Part shown: positions 25,819-35,305 of the stretch, piece after piece
Numbering within the stretch: the first letter of the stretch is position 1
Layout: every line of letters begins with the position of its first letter
From: Candidatus Hydrogenedentota bacterium
GTDB lineage: Bacteria; Hydrogenedentota; Hydrogenedentia; Hydrogenedentales; SLHB01
DNA: 46,920 nt
Reading direction: 5' to 3'
NCBI GenBank assembly: GCA_016215105.1
Contig: JACRLJ010000062.1
Location: forward strand, 1 to 46,920
The notes under the pieces: model-generated
Told to the model about the DNA's origin: nothing
The model's input: only the letters and a program-made list of their open reading frames with translations
Databases searched by the model: none
Made by a program: the position numbers and the translations under genes

Positions 25819-26043
25819 GCCCTGACGGGGCCGTACTATACCAGCCCAGGGCAACGCCCTGGGAACACGAAACAGCGCTGCCAACAGCCCTGAAAGGGCG
25901 TGCTATCACTCCATCAGCGCTATCGACGGGCACAAAAAGACTCTGCCCCATCCCAATAGTACGCCCCTACAGGGCTCACCGCGCCCCGAATCCTGCTCCC
26001 AGGGCGTTGCCCAGGGCGGATATAGTCAAGCCCCTTCAGGGCT
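25819..26043. repeat. Inverted pair of composite palindromic repeats
   Basis: Two roughly 90-bp copies of one composite element face each other (25819-25910 and 25953-26043). Each has a central palindrome, CCCAGGGCAACGCCCTGGG (25845-25863) and its inverted relative (25998-26016, one base different), flanked by AGCCCTGAA-GGGGC-type sequences and a CTATA/CTAT box. The 411-bp gap 25697-26107 contains no gene apart from these repeats. Confidence 0.8.
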
Positions 26044-26107
26044 AGAACACACAATCCATTCGGCCTGCCGAGAATGTCTGAGGAAGTTTCCCGGCCATCT
26101 AGACGGG

Positions 26108-27535
26108 TCAAATCATATTCCGCTGGCGCAGGGTCTCATAAACACGCGAGAGGGCGACATCGGCGCCGGCTTCGGCGAGTGTGCGGCCTTTCTTGACGTG
26201 CGGCTCCATGCTCGCGTACATGGCGTCGAATCGTTCACGCAGATACGCGAGGGTCATGTCGCGGGTGTACTTCATGCCGCCAAGCGCTTGGCGATATTCG
26301 GCGTTCGACGCGATGACGCCGCCGGCATTCGCGTAGGTGTCGGGGATAATCTCGATGCCGCGCTTCTGCAGGACCTGCATCCCCGGATAGGTTACGGGCA
26401 TATTGGCGGCCTCGACGACCACTCTGGCGCTGACGGTCTTGCAGTTCTTCTCGTTGAGCACGTGACCGGTCGCGGCGGGGATAAGATAGTCGCACTTCAT
26501 TCGGAACAGTTCATCGTTGGTTAGCGTCTTTCCTTTCCGCACCGGGAGGTGGCCCTGTACCGCGTAGCTCGTCATGAGCGCGGGCACATCGATCCCGCGC
26601 GGATCGTGGAGACCGCCGGTCATGTCCGTAATACCGATGACCTTAACTCCCGCTTCGTGGAGAAACTTCGCAGAGTAGCTGCCGACGTTCCCAAAACCTT
26701 GGATCGCCGCGGTACACTGGTCCGGCGAGCGGCCGGTCCGTTCCATATGTTTGAGGACGGCGTAGAACACGCCGTAACCAGTCGCCTCGCGGCGTCCAGG
26801 CAACGCGCCCTCGATTCCGTCCGGCTTGCCGGTTACGGACGCCGGGTCGTTGGTCATGTTGTAGATATGCACTATTTCAGCGCCGCTGGTGCCCATGTCC
26901 GGCGCCGGAATGTATTCGTGGTTTGAAAAGAGCCAGCCGAAGTTGCGCGCAAATTCGGTAATGATGTCGATCTTGGCGATCCGCGCAAACTCGCGGAATC
27001 CGCCGCGGAAACGCTTTTCACGAATCATGCGTTCGTGCAACGCGCGCAGATTGATGCTGATACCCGATTTCCCGCCGCCCAAGTCCACACCGGCCAAGGC
27101 GGTCTTGAGCGTCATTAGCCGTGCAAGCTCGTTGGTCTCCCAAATATCGACATCCTGGGCCAAGCGTATGCCACCTTTGTACGGGCCCCGCGCGCGATCG
27201 TGCAACACGATACCGGAGACAATGTTCACCACCGCGCCGAGAATGGGCACCGACAACCGGCGGATGTACACGGCCTCCGGTTTGATAATCTGGTACAGCG
27301 CCTCGCGTTCAATCTTGAGCCGTTCCGCGCTTTCTTGCAGGAGCACGGCGGAGCGGGTCGGCGGCTCGATACTCCGAACGTAGTCTTCAAGGCGATTTCC
27401 GAGCCGTTTGTCGTATTCTAGCTTCTGCTTGAGGCCCTTCGCGCGCGTCTTCTTCGCGCGAAGAGAGGAGGGCGCCGGTAGAGATGTGGCGCCAGACGTC
27501 TTGGGGTTGCGGCGAAGCCGCTTTTGTGTAGTCAT
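26108..27535 (-). CDS. Glu/Leu/Phe/Val dehydrogenase
   Basis: The 475-residue protein belongs to the glutamate dehydrogenase superfamily, oxidatively deaminating an amino acid with NAD(P). The N-terminal domain contains GPYKGGIRLAQDV and LMTLKTALAGVDLGGGKSGI, the substrate and catalytic-lysine region, written GGGKSG instead of the common GGAKGG. The Rossmann domain has AIQGFGNVGSYSAKFLHEAG. The end, ASNAEYRQALGGMKY, resembles the usual SYFEW segment but lacks it, so specificity is uncertain. ATG 27535 is chosen; the first 35 residues are basic and low-complexity, so the true start may be further in. Divergent from the nucleotidyltransferase gene. Confidence 0.88.
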   Translation of the reverse strand: MTTQKRLRRNPKTSGATSLPAPSSLRAKKTRAKGLKQKLEYDKRLGNRLEDYVRSIEPPTRSAVLLQESAERLKIEREALYQIIKPEAVYIRRLSVPILGAVVNIVSGIVLHDRARGPYKGGIRLAQDVDIWETNELARLMTLKTALAGVDLGGGKSGISINLRALHERMIREKRFRGGFREFARIAKIDIITEFARNFGWLFSNHEYIPAPDMGTSGAEIVHIYNMTNDPASVTGKPDGIEGALPGRREATGYGVFYAVLKHMERTGRSPDQCTAAIQGFGNVGSYSAKFLHEAGVKVIGITDMTGGLHDPRGIDVPALMTSYAVQGHLPVRKGKTLTNDELFRMKCDYLIPAATGHVLNEKNCKTVSARVVVEAANMPVTYPGMQVLQKRGIEIIPDTYANAGGVIASNAEYRQALGGMKYTRDMTLAYLRERFDAMYASMEPHVKKGRTLAEAGADVALSRVYETLRQRNMI

Positions 27536-27700
27536 GGGACGAAATAATACGCGAGCGCTACCGCCTTTGCCAAGTCTCGGCTGCCGCGAGAACGCGGTCA
27601 AGAGACTCCCGTTAGCGACGATACGTCTTGCGTTCCGTCTCGAAGTTTGGTACACCTTGCTCATGGTGTCAACGAAGTACATAGCGACAAGGAGGGCGGT

Positions 27701-28672
27701 GTGCGTATACGCAAAGCAGTGATCACGGCCGCGGGCCGCGGTGTTCGCCTCTGTCCCGCGGCGGTTACGGTCCAAAAGGCGATGCTGCCGATGGTGGACC
27801 GTGACGGATTATCAAAACCGGTGATCCAGATTATCGCCGAGGAGGCGCTCGAAAGCGGCATCGAAGAATTGTGTGTCGTGTGCGCGCCGGGCGATGAAGA
27901 GCAGTACCTCAGCCGCTTCCGCTCGTTGCGGGAGAATCTGCTGGTCGCGCACAAGGGCAGCGACTGGGCGCACCAGCAGGCCGAACGCGTGAGCAATCTT
28001 CTCCTGCGCATTCAGTTCAGGGCGCAAGAGGAGCCGCTGGGCTACGGGCATGCGGTCCACTGCGCCAAGTCGTTCGTGGGCGAGGAGCCGTTCCTGTTGC
28101 TGCTGAGCGACCACCTATATGTTTCAGATTTGGCGGACCAGCGGTGCGCGCGGCAGGTGATGAGCCTGGCGGAGGGTCAATCCTGCGCGGTCGCCGCCGT
28201 ACATGCGACCCGCGAACACCTCGTGGGGCGGTACGGCACACTCAGCGGTCGGCGCGTCCCCGATATGCCGGGCGCGTATCAAATCGAGCGAATACTGGAG
28301 AAGCCGTCGGTTAGCGCCGCCGAAGCGCAACTTCACACCCCCGGTCTGCGCGCCGGGCATTTCCTGTGCTTCTTCGGAATGCATGTCCTGACACCGGCTT
28401 TGTTTCAACTGCTTGACGCCGCCATCGCCGAGGCGAAGTCGGCGGGCGGTGAAGTACAGTTGACGCCGGCGCTCCAGGCTCTGGCCGAACGCGAAAAATA
28501 CCTCGCTCTCGAAGTGGCCGGCAGGCGCTACGACATTGGCGCTAAGTTCGGCGTGTTGCAGGCCCAGATTGCGCTCAGCATGGCCGGCCGGGATCGCGAC
28601 CAAGTGCTCGCGACGTTGACCGAGCTGTTGGCGGAATCCGCTCTCCTGCGTAATCGCGAGACGGGAAAGTGA
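27701..28672 (+). CDS. GalU-like sugar-1-phosphate nucleotidyltransferase
   Basis: The 323-residue protein resembles UTP-glucose-1-phosphate uridylyltransferase GalU. KAVITAAGRGVRLCPAAVTV is the nucleotide-binding loop (AAGRGVR for the usual AAGLGTR). It is followed by KAMLPMVDRDGLSKPVIQII, FLLLLSDHLYV and GRYGTLSGRRV. The product would form UDP-glucose or another UDP-sugar. The start is a GTG at 27701 with GGAGG six bases upstream. Its stop overlaps the GTG of the kinase/pyrophosphorylase fusion by four bases (GTGA), so the two are translationally coupled. Confidence 0.85.
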   Translation: MRIRKAVITAAGRGVRLCPAAVTVQKAMLPMVDRDGLSKPVIQIIAEEALESGIEELCVVCAPGDEEQYLSRFRSLRENLLVAHKGSDWAHQQAERVSNLLLRIQFRAQEEPLGYGHAVHCAKSFVGEEPFLLLLSDHLYVSDLADQRCARQVMSLAEGQSCAVAAVHATREHLVGRYGTLSGRRVPDMPGAYQIERILEKPSVSAAEAQLHTPGLRAGHFLCFFGMHVLTPALFQLLDAAIAEAKSAGGEVQLTPALQALAEREKYLALEVAGRRYDIGAKFGVLQAQIALSMAGRDRDQVLATLTELLAESALLRNRETGK

Positions 28673-31600
28673 CCGTGAACGCATTTATCGAAACAATTAC
28701 GAGTTCCGATCCCGCCCTTCGGAACCGTTCGTTCCAGAGTGTGTGCGCTGGACTGAGTCCGCAAGAGTTGCTGGCTGCGTGCGAAGAACTGGACGCGTTT
28801 CGCCGCAAGTCCACCAACCTCTACGAACGGGTACGGGCCACCCTGTTCCTGTTCGCGGCGTACCGCTTCGGTTTGATGGAATCGCCCGCGTATCCCAACA
28901 CGGGCGCTGTTCCGCACGCCGGTTTCACGGACTTCCTGGCGCGGCGCTTTGAGCAGGCTATTGACCGATTTCGGGCCGCCATCGCCTCGGATGGTCCCAA
29001 TGCGGCGCTGTTCAGCGCCTTGGCGGACTGCTACCACCAACTTTCATTTCAGACGCTCAGCGACCAAGTGCGGCGGAGCGTTCGATCCAGCCGCGGCAAT
29101 CAATGGACGTTCCGTGTGGGCCACCCCGACGAGCATCCGCTGCGGATACGCTCCGAAATGCTGCATCGCGAAGAGGGAACGCTCCTCTACCCTATCTTGG
29201 TGGAGACAATGCCGGTGCGGCTCGATCTGAGTCATAGCGGCTGGTCGGACATCTTCTTCCTCGGAATGGACTATCCCGAGTGCGCGCGCGTAGTGAACCT
29301 TTCGGTGGACTTGGGCGTGTATGGCCGGGATACGGATGTGCGGCCGCCGGTGGAGACCTACGTCCGCGTTATTCCCGAGCCGGTGCTGCGCCTGACCAGC
29401 GTCGATCTGAAAGCAAACAAGGACGTCACTACACTGCGTGACCTGTTCAATTTCGGCAATGACTATCTCAGTCTTCTGAAGGCCGGTGTCATCGCGTCCG
29501 GCCTGATTCCGCCGTCATTCGAAGGAACTCACCATTCCATCGCCGATATTCTGGCGATGGTGGTAGCGCCGGGCATGGGTGTCGAGTTGGTGTGCAAAGT
29601 GAACGACATACCGAAAGGTTCCCGGCTCGCCGTCTCGACGAATTTGTTGGCGTCCATCGTTAGCGCATTGATGCGGGTCACGGGTCAAACCATGGCGTTG
29701 GTGGGCGGTCTGTGCGAAGAAGAGCGCCGACTGGTGGCGTCACGGGCAATTCTGGGCGAGTGGCTCGGCGGTTCCGGCGGCGGCTGGCAAGATTCCGGCG
29801 GTGTGTGGCCCGGCATTAAACTGATCGAGGGGGCGCTCGCGCACGACGGCGATCCCGAATTCGGAATCAGCCGAGGCTGCCTGCTACCGCGTCACCACGT
29901 TCTCGGTGAAGCTGACCTCCACCCCGAGATCACACGCCGTCTGGCGGACTCGCTGGTGGTCATACACGGCGGTATGGCGCAAAACGTCGGCCCGATTCTG
30001 GAAATGGTGACCGAGAAATACTTGCTGCGGGCCGAGGCGGAATGGGACGCGCGCCAATCCATGCGCCAGATCCTCGACAACATGCTGGCTTCCTTAAAGA
30101 AGGGCGACATGCGCGCCTTGGGCGCCAACACCACGCGAAACTGGGACGGCCCGCTCAAGACGATCATCCCGTGGGTGACAAACCATTTTACGGAGACGAT
30201 TATTGCGCGGGCCAAGGAATCGCTAGGCAAGGACTTTTGGGGATTCCTCATGTTGGGCGGCATGTCCGGCGGCGGCATGGCCATGTTTGTGGCGCCCGAA
30301 CGCCGGGCGGCCTTTTGCGCGCGCATTCTGGAGATCATGCGATCCACCAAACGTGAACTCGAGGATGCCCTGCCGTTTGCGATGGACCCAGTCGTCTACA
30401 TGTTTCGTATCAACACCGAAGGCGCGACCGCGCGGCTCATTAACGAAGGCGACGCGGTCATGCCCTCGCGCTACTATGCGATCCAGACGCCGGAGATGGT
30501 GCGCCAGGCGCCGGAAACCATTCCGTATTTGCGCCGCGCCGAATTGGATCATTTCACGGCGCGTTGCGACACCCCGGAAGAGACCTTCGGGATGTTGCGG
30601 ACGCTGGTGAGCAATCTGTTCCGCGTGGCCGATCCCGCAACCCAAACCGAGCGGATGGCGCAAGACGTCCAAATCGCGCGCATCAAGCACGAAAATGGGT
30701 TTGACACGATTCAACATGAACAAATTCGCGCCGACCTTCGGAGCGGACGCATCGGCTTGGCGCGGAACCGATTGCCGGTCGATACGGAGATCGATGATGT
30801 GCGTTCCGGTGACTACATGGTAATGGGCCGCGTTAACGGCGCAAGAGCGCGCGGCGAGGAGGCGCTGCGCAACGGCCGGGTCGCCGTGCTGACACTAGCT
30901 GGAGGCGTCGGCAGCCGGTGGACCCGCGGGGCCGGCGTAATCAAGGCGGTGAATCCGTTCGCGTATATGGCAGGTAAGCATCGCAGCTTCCTCGAAATCC
31001 ACTTGGCGAAGACGCGCCGGATCGCGCATCAATTCGGCGCGCCTCTCCCCCACCTCGTATCTACAAGTTTCCTGACGCACGGTCCAATTCAGAAGCACTT
31101 GGGTCTGAACGCCAACTATGGCTACGACGGACCTTTGTACTTGTCCCCTGGGCGATCCATCAGTCAGCGTTTCATCCCCATGGTGCGCGACCTCGTGTTC
31201 TTGTGGGAGGAAATGCCGCAGGAAACCTTGGACGAACAAAAGCAGAAGGTGCGTGAAGCCGTGAGGAGCGCGTTGATGGACTGGGCGCGTTCCAAAGGTG
31301 AAGGCAGCGACTATGTAGACAACGTGCCGATCCAGCGGGTGAATCCGCCGGGACACTGGTATGAAGTCCCGAATTTGTTTCGGAACGGCGTCCTCGCCCG
31401 GCTTCTCCGGGAGCATCCGCAGGTCGACACGATCATGCTCCACAATATCGACACGCTCGGAACCGATCTCGATCCCGATGCATTGGGCGCCCACCTCGAG
31501 TCCGGCAATGTCCTGACCTTCGAGGTCGTTCCGCGGCGCATTGACGACCGAGGAGGCGGGCTGGCACGCGTGAATGGCCGGGTACGTCTGCTCGAGGGAT

Positions 31601-32007
31601 TGGCGCAGCCGCGCGAGGAAGACGAGTTACGCCTGGCCTACTACAACTCGATGACCACGTGGATCCAGGTGGATGCGCTGCTCAATGTCTTTGGCCTGAC
31701 ACGCGAGGATCTGAGCGGGCCGGAGGAGAAGATTACGGAGGCGGTGAGGCGAATGGCTCAGCATCTCCCGACGTATGTGACCATCAAGGACGTCAAGCTG
31801 CGTTGGGGCCACGGCCAGGAAGACATCTATCCGGTCGCCCAGGTCGAGAAACTCTGGAGCGACATGACATCCCTCTCGGATGTCTCCTGCGGGTACCTCG
31901 CCGTGCCGCGGCAGCGCGGACAGCAACTCAAAGATCCCGTTCAATTGGATCCCTGGGCCAACGACGGCAGCAAGGACTACGTTACGGGTTTGTGCGACTT
32001 CACGTAA
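28669..32007 (+). CDS. Bifunctional GHMP sugar kinase / UDP-sugar pyrophosphorylase fusion
   Basis: The 1112-residue protein joins a fucokinase-like GHMP kinase to a UDPGP-family pyrophosphorylase. Residues about 1-170 are helical and unassigned. Kinase motifs follow: VRLDLSHSGWSDIFF (183-197), PKGSRLAVSTNLLAS (315-329; family norm PxGSGLGTSS), GGSGGGWQDSGGVWPGIK (367-384) and the C-terminal GGMSGGGMAMFV (530-541). The UDPGP part starts at LTLAGGVGSRWTRGAGVIKA (741-760), with HGPIQKHLGL and the remaining barrel to the end. It could phosphorylate a free sugar at C1 and then form a UDP-sugar. The GHMP loop residues deviate from consensus, so kinase activity is less certain than the fold. Confidence 0.8.
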   Translation: MTVNAFIETITSSDPALRNRSFQSVCAGLSPQELLAACEELDAFRRKSTNLYERVRATLFLFAAYRFGLMESPAYPNTGAVPHAGFTDFLARRFEQAIDRFRAAIASDGPNAALFSALADCYHQLSFQTLSDQVRRSVRSSRGNQWTFRVGHPDEHPLRIRSEMLHREEGTLLYPILVETMPVRLDLSHSGWSDIFFLGMDYPECARVVNLSVDLGVYGRDTDVRPPVETYVRVIPEPVLRLTSVDLKANKDVTTLRDLFNFGNDYLSLLKAGVIASGLIPPSFEGTHHSIADILAMVVAPGMGVELVCKVNDIPKGSRLAVSTNLLASIVSALMRVTGQTMALVGGLCEEERRLVASRAILGEWLGGSGGGWQDSGGVWPGIKLIEGALAHDGDPEFGISRGCLLPRHHVLGEADLHPEITRRLADSLVVIHGGMAQNVGPILEMVTEKYLLRAEAEWDARQSMRQILDNMLASLKKGDMRALGANTTRNWDGPLKTIIPWVTNHFTETIIARAKESLGKDFWGFLMLGGMSGGGMAMFVAPERRAAFCARILEIMRSTKRELEDALPFAMDPVVYMFRINTEGATARLINEGDAVMPSRYYAIQTPEMVRQAPETIPYLRRAELDHFTARCDTPEETFGMLRTLVSNLFRVADPATQTERMAQDVQIARIKHENGFDTIQHEQIRADLRSGRIGLARNRLPVDTEIDDVRSGDYMVMGRVNGARARGEEALRNGRVAVLTLAGGVGSRWTRGAGVIKAVNPFAYMAGKHRSFLEIHLAKTRRIAHQFGAPLPHLVSTSFLTHGPIQKHLGLNANYGYDGPLYLSPGRSISQRFIPMVRDLVFLWEEMPQETLDEQKQKVREAVRSALMDWARSKGEGSDYVDNVPIQRVNPPGHWYEVPNLFRNGVLARLLREHPQVDTIMLHNIDTLGTDLDPDALGAHLESGNVLTFEVVPRRIDDRGGGLARVNGRVRLLEGLAQPREEDELRLAYYNSMTTWIQVDALLNVFGLTREDLSGPEEKITEAVRRMAQHLPTYVTIKDVKLRWGHGQEDIYPVAQVEKLWSDMTSLSDVSCGYLAVPRQRGQQLKDPVQLDPWANDGSKDYVTGLCDFT

Positions 32008-32091
32008 TCCGTGTCCCGCCGAAGCCGGGAGGGTAATCGGGGCGGATGGGACTCGGGACGTCCCGGTGTAACACAGACGGAGGATTCAAAC

Positions 32092-34161
32092 ATGCGAAAC
32101 GGATTGCGCTCGTGCGCACTCGCCCTACTCGTCTCTGCAACTGCGTTTGCGGGGCAAATGGTGAACGGCGTACTGATGGTGGATGGCAAACCGTTTTATC
32201 CGCTCGGTAGTTGGAATTTCGATTACACAACTCCGGACGACATCGCGCGTCTGGGCATGAATACGAGTTTCCGGGGCGGCCCGAACACCGACGCGGCGGT
32301 GGAACAATTCCGGACGTTCATGCGGGATTGCGCTGCCCGCAACATTCAAGTCACACCCTATCTATCGTACGGCGGCGACGGTGTTGTGCCGTGGCCTCCG
32401 GACGCGGTCCGGGCGATTGCGAAGTTGGCTTCGGAACCGAACCTGCTGGCATGGTACGTCGGAGATGACATAGGGATGCCTCATCTTCCAGGTATCGAGC
32501 AGACGGTGAATCTGCTTCGCAAGGACACGCCAACGATCCCGACCGTGGCCGATTACATTGCGGACAAGACGCCGGAAGCCAAGACCACCTTCACCAAATT
32601 TGTCGACATTCGATGTCAGTACAGCTATCCGATCCCTAATGAGCCCTTCAGTAAGTACCTGTCATTTTTCGATCAGCAACGCCAATTTGTAGGCGACCCC
32701 CTTTGGACCTGGGTCCAGACTTTCATGTGGGGCGGAACCGGACGGAAGTTCGACGTAGGCGCGGAGGGACCGGGGCCCGTTCCTGATCCGGAGCAGGTTC
32801 GCCTCCTGTCCTTCGCGGCGATCAACCGGGGCGTGCGCGGGCTGCTCTTCTTTCCGCACCACGAACTGCACCGTCAGCCGGAACTCGCGGCGGAGGTCGC
32901 GTTGACCTGCCACGAGATACGGTTGGTGAGCGACTTTCTTGCCTCCGGGACGACGACGCTGAACCTGGTGACGAACGTTCCAGACGTGAATGCCGCGGCA
33001 TTTACCTACGGTGAGTCTGAAGTCGTTTCTGTGGCGCTGTTCAAACCGGCTTACCACCGCTGGGTGGACGAAGCGGTGATCAAGAATCTGACGATCGAGT
33101 GTCCCTGGCCGGGCGAGCGCCTGCCGCAGGCGATGCTCGTGGCAACGCCCGACGTGACCACATGTGTGGTGGAGCGCGGGGCCAATCCCAAGACCATTCG
33201 GATCACGCTGCCGTCATTGGAATTGGCGGGCTTCGTGTTGGTCACGTGCGACCAAGGCCAGATTGATGCCTTACGCAAGGGCGTCGATGCAATTCCTGCG
33301 CAGATCGCGCGGCTCATCGTGCCGGCGGCATCGGTCCAGGCACGTAAGACGGCCGAGGTGGTCTGGCAACTGGGCTTGGACAACCTATACGACCCTTCCA
33401 TCGTCATGGACTCGATGCGGGCCGTCGAGCGCTGCGCTGACGCAGTGAATCAAGGGAAATCGGCGGATGCGGTCCGGGCGTGGCGTGATGCGCTGCGGGC
33501 ATCGCGTAATGAAATTGGAACGGTCATGAAGTTCGCCGAAGCCCGACGTGACCGGGTCCCGGCAAACTTGCGGCTGTTCTTGGAAAGCCCCTACGGACTG
33601 CGCAACATCCACGGACTGGCCAGCGTACCGGCATCGGATGACCCCTGGCGATTTGTTGACCGGTGGATGATCGCCGGGCCATTCCCCCTCGAATGGGACG
33701 GCGTGAAGAGCCCGACGCCCCCGGCGGGTTTCGTGAAGGCCTATCCTCCCGAAAAGCAGCGATCTCGTGCGACTACGTTCAAGACGGTGGATGGCTCTTC
33801 GGGCTGGATGCCCGCGACGTCCGACCTGTCGGGACTGCTGGACTTTAGCTCTCACTTCACCACGACCGATAACGTGGTGTGCTACGCGCGGTGCCGGATC
33901 ATCGCCCCGCGGACTATGGAGGCGAAACTCAGTCTCGGCAGCAATGATGGCGCTCGAGTGTGGATCAACGGCAAGAACGTGTTCTCCTGGTCGGGTACCG
34001 CTACCGGCGGGCGCCCAGCAAAGCCCCATCAAAATGAAATTCCGGTCCAGCTAACAAAAGGGCCCAATTCCGTGCTGGTCAAAGTAGAAAACCTGGGCAA
34101 AGACTGGCAGCTCTATTTATCGGCGCATGACCCGGCCGGCGAATTGAAATTCGATACGTAA
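32092..34161 (+). CDS. Secreted glycosidase-like protein
   Basis: The 689-residue protein has a signal peptide (MRNGLRSCALALLVSATAFA). The N-terminal part starts GVLMVDGKPFYPLGSWNF and continues as a TIM-barrel-like domain (DDIARLGMNTSF, LLAWYVGDDIGMP, VRGLLFFPHH), a pattern seen in glycosidase-like proteins that open with a short KPFFP strand. The LAWYVGDD acidic pair may be catalytic. A helical region (about 430-520) and a C-terminal carbohydrate-binding-like beta domain (AKLSLGSNDGARVWINGKNV, about 620-640) follow. ATG 32092 has GGAGG eight bases upstream. Substrate is unknown; it follows the fusion gene by 84 bases. Confidence 0.65.
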   Translation: MRNGLRSCALALLVSATAFAGQMVNGVLMVDGKPFYPLGSWNFDYTTPDDIARLGMNTSFRGGPNTDAAVEQFRTFMRDCAARNIQVTPYLSYGGDGVVPWPPDAVRAIAKLASEPNLLAWYVGDDIGMPHLPGIEQTVNLLRKDTPTIPTVADYIADKTPEAKTTFTKFVDIRCQYSYPIPNEPFSKYLSFFDQQRQFVGDPLWTWVQTFMWGGTGRKFDVGAEGPGPVPDPEQVRLLSFAAINRGVRGLLFFPHHELHRQPELAAEVALTCHEIRLVSDFLASGTTTLNLVTNVPDVNAAAFTYGESEVVSVALFKPAYHRWVDEAVIKNLTIECPWPGERLPQAMLVATPDVTTCVVERGANPKTIRITLPSLELAGFVLVTCDQGQIDALRKGVDAIPAQIARLIVPAASVQARKTAEVVWQLGLDNLYDPSIVMDSMRAVERCADAVNQGKSADAVRAWRDALRASRNEIGTVMKFAEARRDRVPANLRLFLESPYGLRNIHGLASVPASDDPWRFVDRWMIAGPFPLEWDGVKSPTPPAGFVKAYPPEKQRSRATTFKTVDGSSGWMPATSDLSGLLDFSSHFTTTDNVVCYARCRIIAPRTMEAKLSLGSNDGARVWINGKNVFSWSGTATGGRPAKPHQNEIPVQLTKGPNSVLVKVENLGKDWQLYLSAHDPAGELKFDT

Positions 34162-34178
34162 TAACGCATTTGTCAGCG

Positions 34179-35267
34179 TTAGCTCGAGTAGTTTCGCCCT
34201 TCGTCGAGCATGGCGAGATAGTTGTCGAGGGGAATGTAGTTGGCGACGCTGTTGCCTGTGCCGAGACAGTAGCCGCCACCCGGCATGCAAACGTCCAGCG
34301 TCTCACGGACGCGCGCGCGGACCTGATCTTCGCTGGCGCGGCATAGGAAATCCACATCCAATCCGCCAAGCAACGCGATGCGGTTACCGTAGCTCTGTTT
34401 GGCGTCGGTGACGAGTTCGATCGTATCCTCGAAAGAGTGCTTGGCGTCGATCTTCACGTCGTCGATGAGGTCATCCATGATGAGATCGATCTTGCCGCAA
34501 CAGTGCAGGAGATACGGGCGGCTCTCGGCGTGACTCATTTCAGCCATCAGCTTGTGGCCGGGCAAAACGAACTCGCGCAGGTCGTCCGGACTGATGAGCG
34601 GTCCCGTGCGGAATCCCATATCATCGCTGCCCCAGACGATCTTCACGCGCTCAAATTGGAGAATCCGCTGAATAACGACTAGATATAACTCGACGAGCCG
34701 ATCGCTGATGGCGGCTACCAGGTCGCGCTGTTCGTACAACGCCACACACAGTGTTTCGTAGCCCATCAGCCAGCAGATGTACTCGGCAAAGTGCGCAAAG
34801 CCCCCGCTTCCAACGACACACATATTTTCGGGCAGATTCTTCTCATACCATTCGAGCGCGCAAGTGGTCAGTGAATTCGGGTCCGGCCACGGGTAGGACT
34901 CGAACTCCCTCCACGACGTGATGGGCCCGCGTTGTTCGTTGACGTAGTTTCGTCCGCCGGCCCGCTGTAGCTCAGCGGTATCGTCTGTCTTCACTTGGCG
35001 CAGCGGCATCTCCATGCGGTCCATTCCGCAACGCACGAAGTCGTATCCGAGGAAGGATTGTAACGCGATCTGTTTACGCTGCTCGTAGAACGGGTCATCG
35101 GGATTCAGACCGTCGAGTACATTGAATCGGTCGCAAATAGCGGTTTGTACTTCAGGATCGAGAAACAACTCGATATGGTGGACACGCGACGGTGTGCCCC
35201 GGCGCTGTATACAGCGCAGCAACGCCTCCCAATCGGGAGTGACCGGCGTCTTGAAAGGCTGGCTCAT
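34179..35267 (-). CDS. Uroporphyrinogen decarboxylase family protein (MtaA-like)
   Basis: The 362-residue protein has the URO-D/MtaA-type TIM barrel. Features: GSGGFAHFAEYICWLMGYE, a zinc-ligand-like region YLLHCCGKIDLIMDDLIDD (about 251-269), and IALLGGLDVDFLCR near the end. The His/Cys pair suggests a corrinoid methyltransferase or related zinc enzyme rather than haem biosynthetic HemE, and no haem genes are nearby. Many copies of this subfamily occur in anaerobe-rich candidate phyla. The ATG at 35267 gives a normal length. Confidence 0.8.
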   Translation of the reverse strand: MSQPFKTPVTPDWEALLRCIQRRGTPSRVHHIELFLDPEVQTAICDRFNVLDGLNPDDPFYEQRKQIALQSFLGYDFVRCGMDRMEMPLRQVKTDDTAELQRAGGRNYVNEQRGPITSWREFESYPWPDPNSLTTCALEWYEKNLPENMCVVGSGGFAHFAEYICWLMGYETLCVALYEQRDLVAAISDRLVELYLVVIQRILQFERVKIVWGSDDMGFRTGPLISPDDLREFVLPGHKLMAEMSHAESRPYLLHCCGKIDLIMDDLIDDVKIDAKHSFEDTIELVTDAKQSYGNRIALLGGLDVDFLCRASEDQVRARVRETLDVCMPGGGYCLGTGNSVANYIPLDNYLAMLDEGRNYSS

Positions 35268-35305
35268 TTCAGCGCGATTGCTCCCCGTTACGCGGCCATT
35301 GTCCC

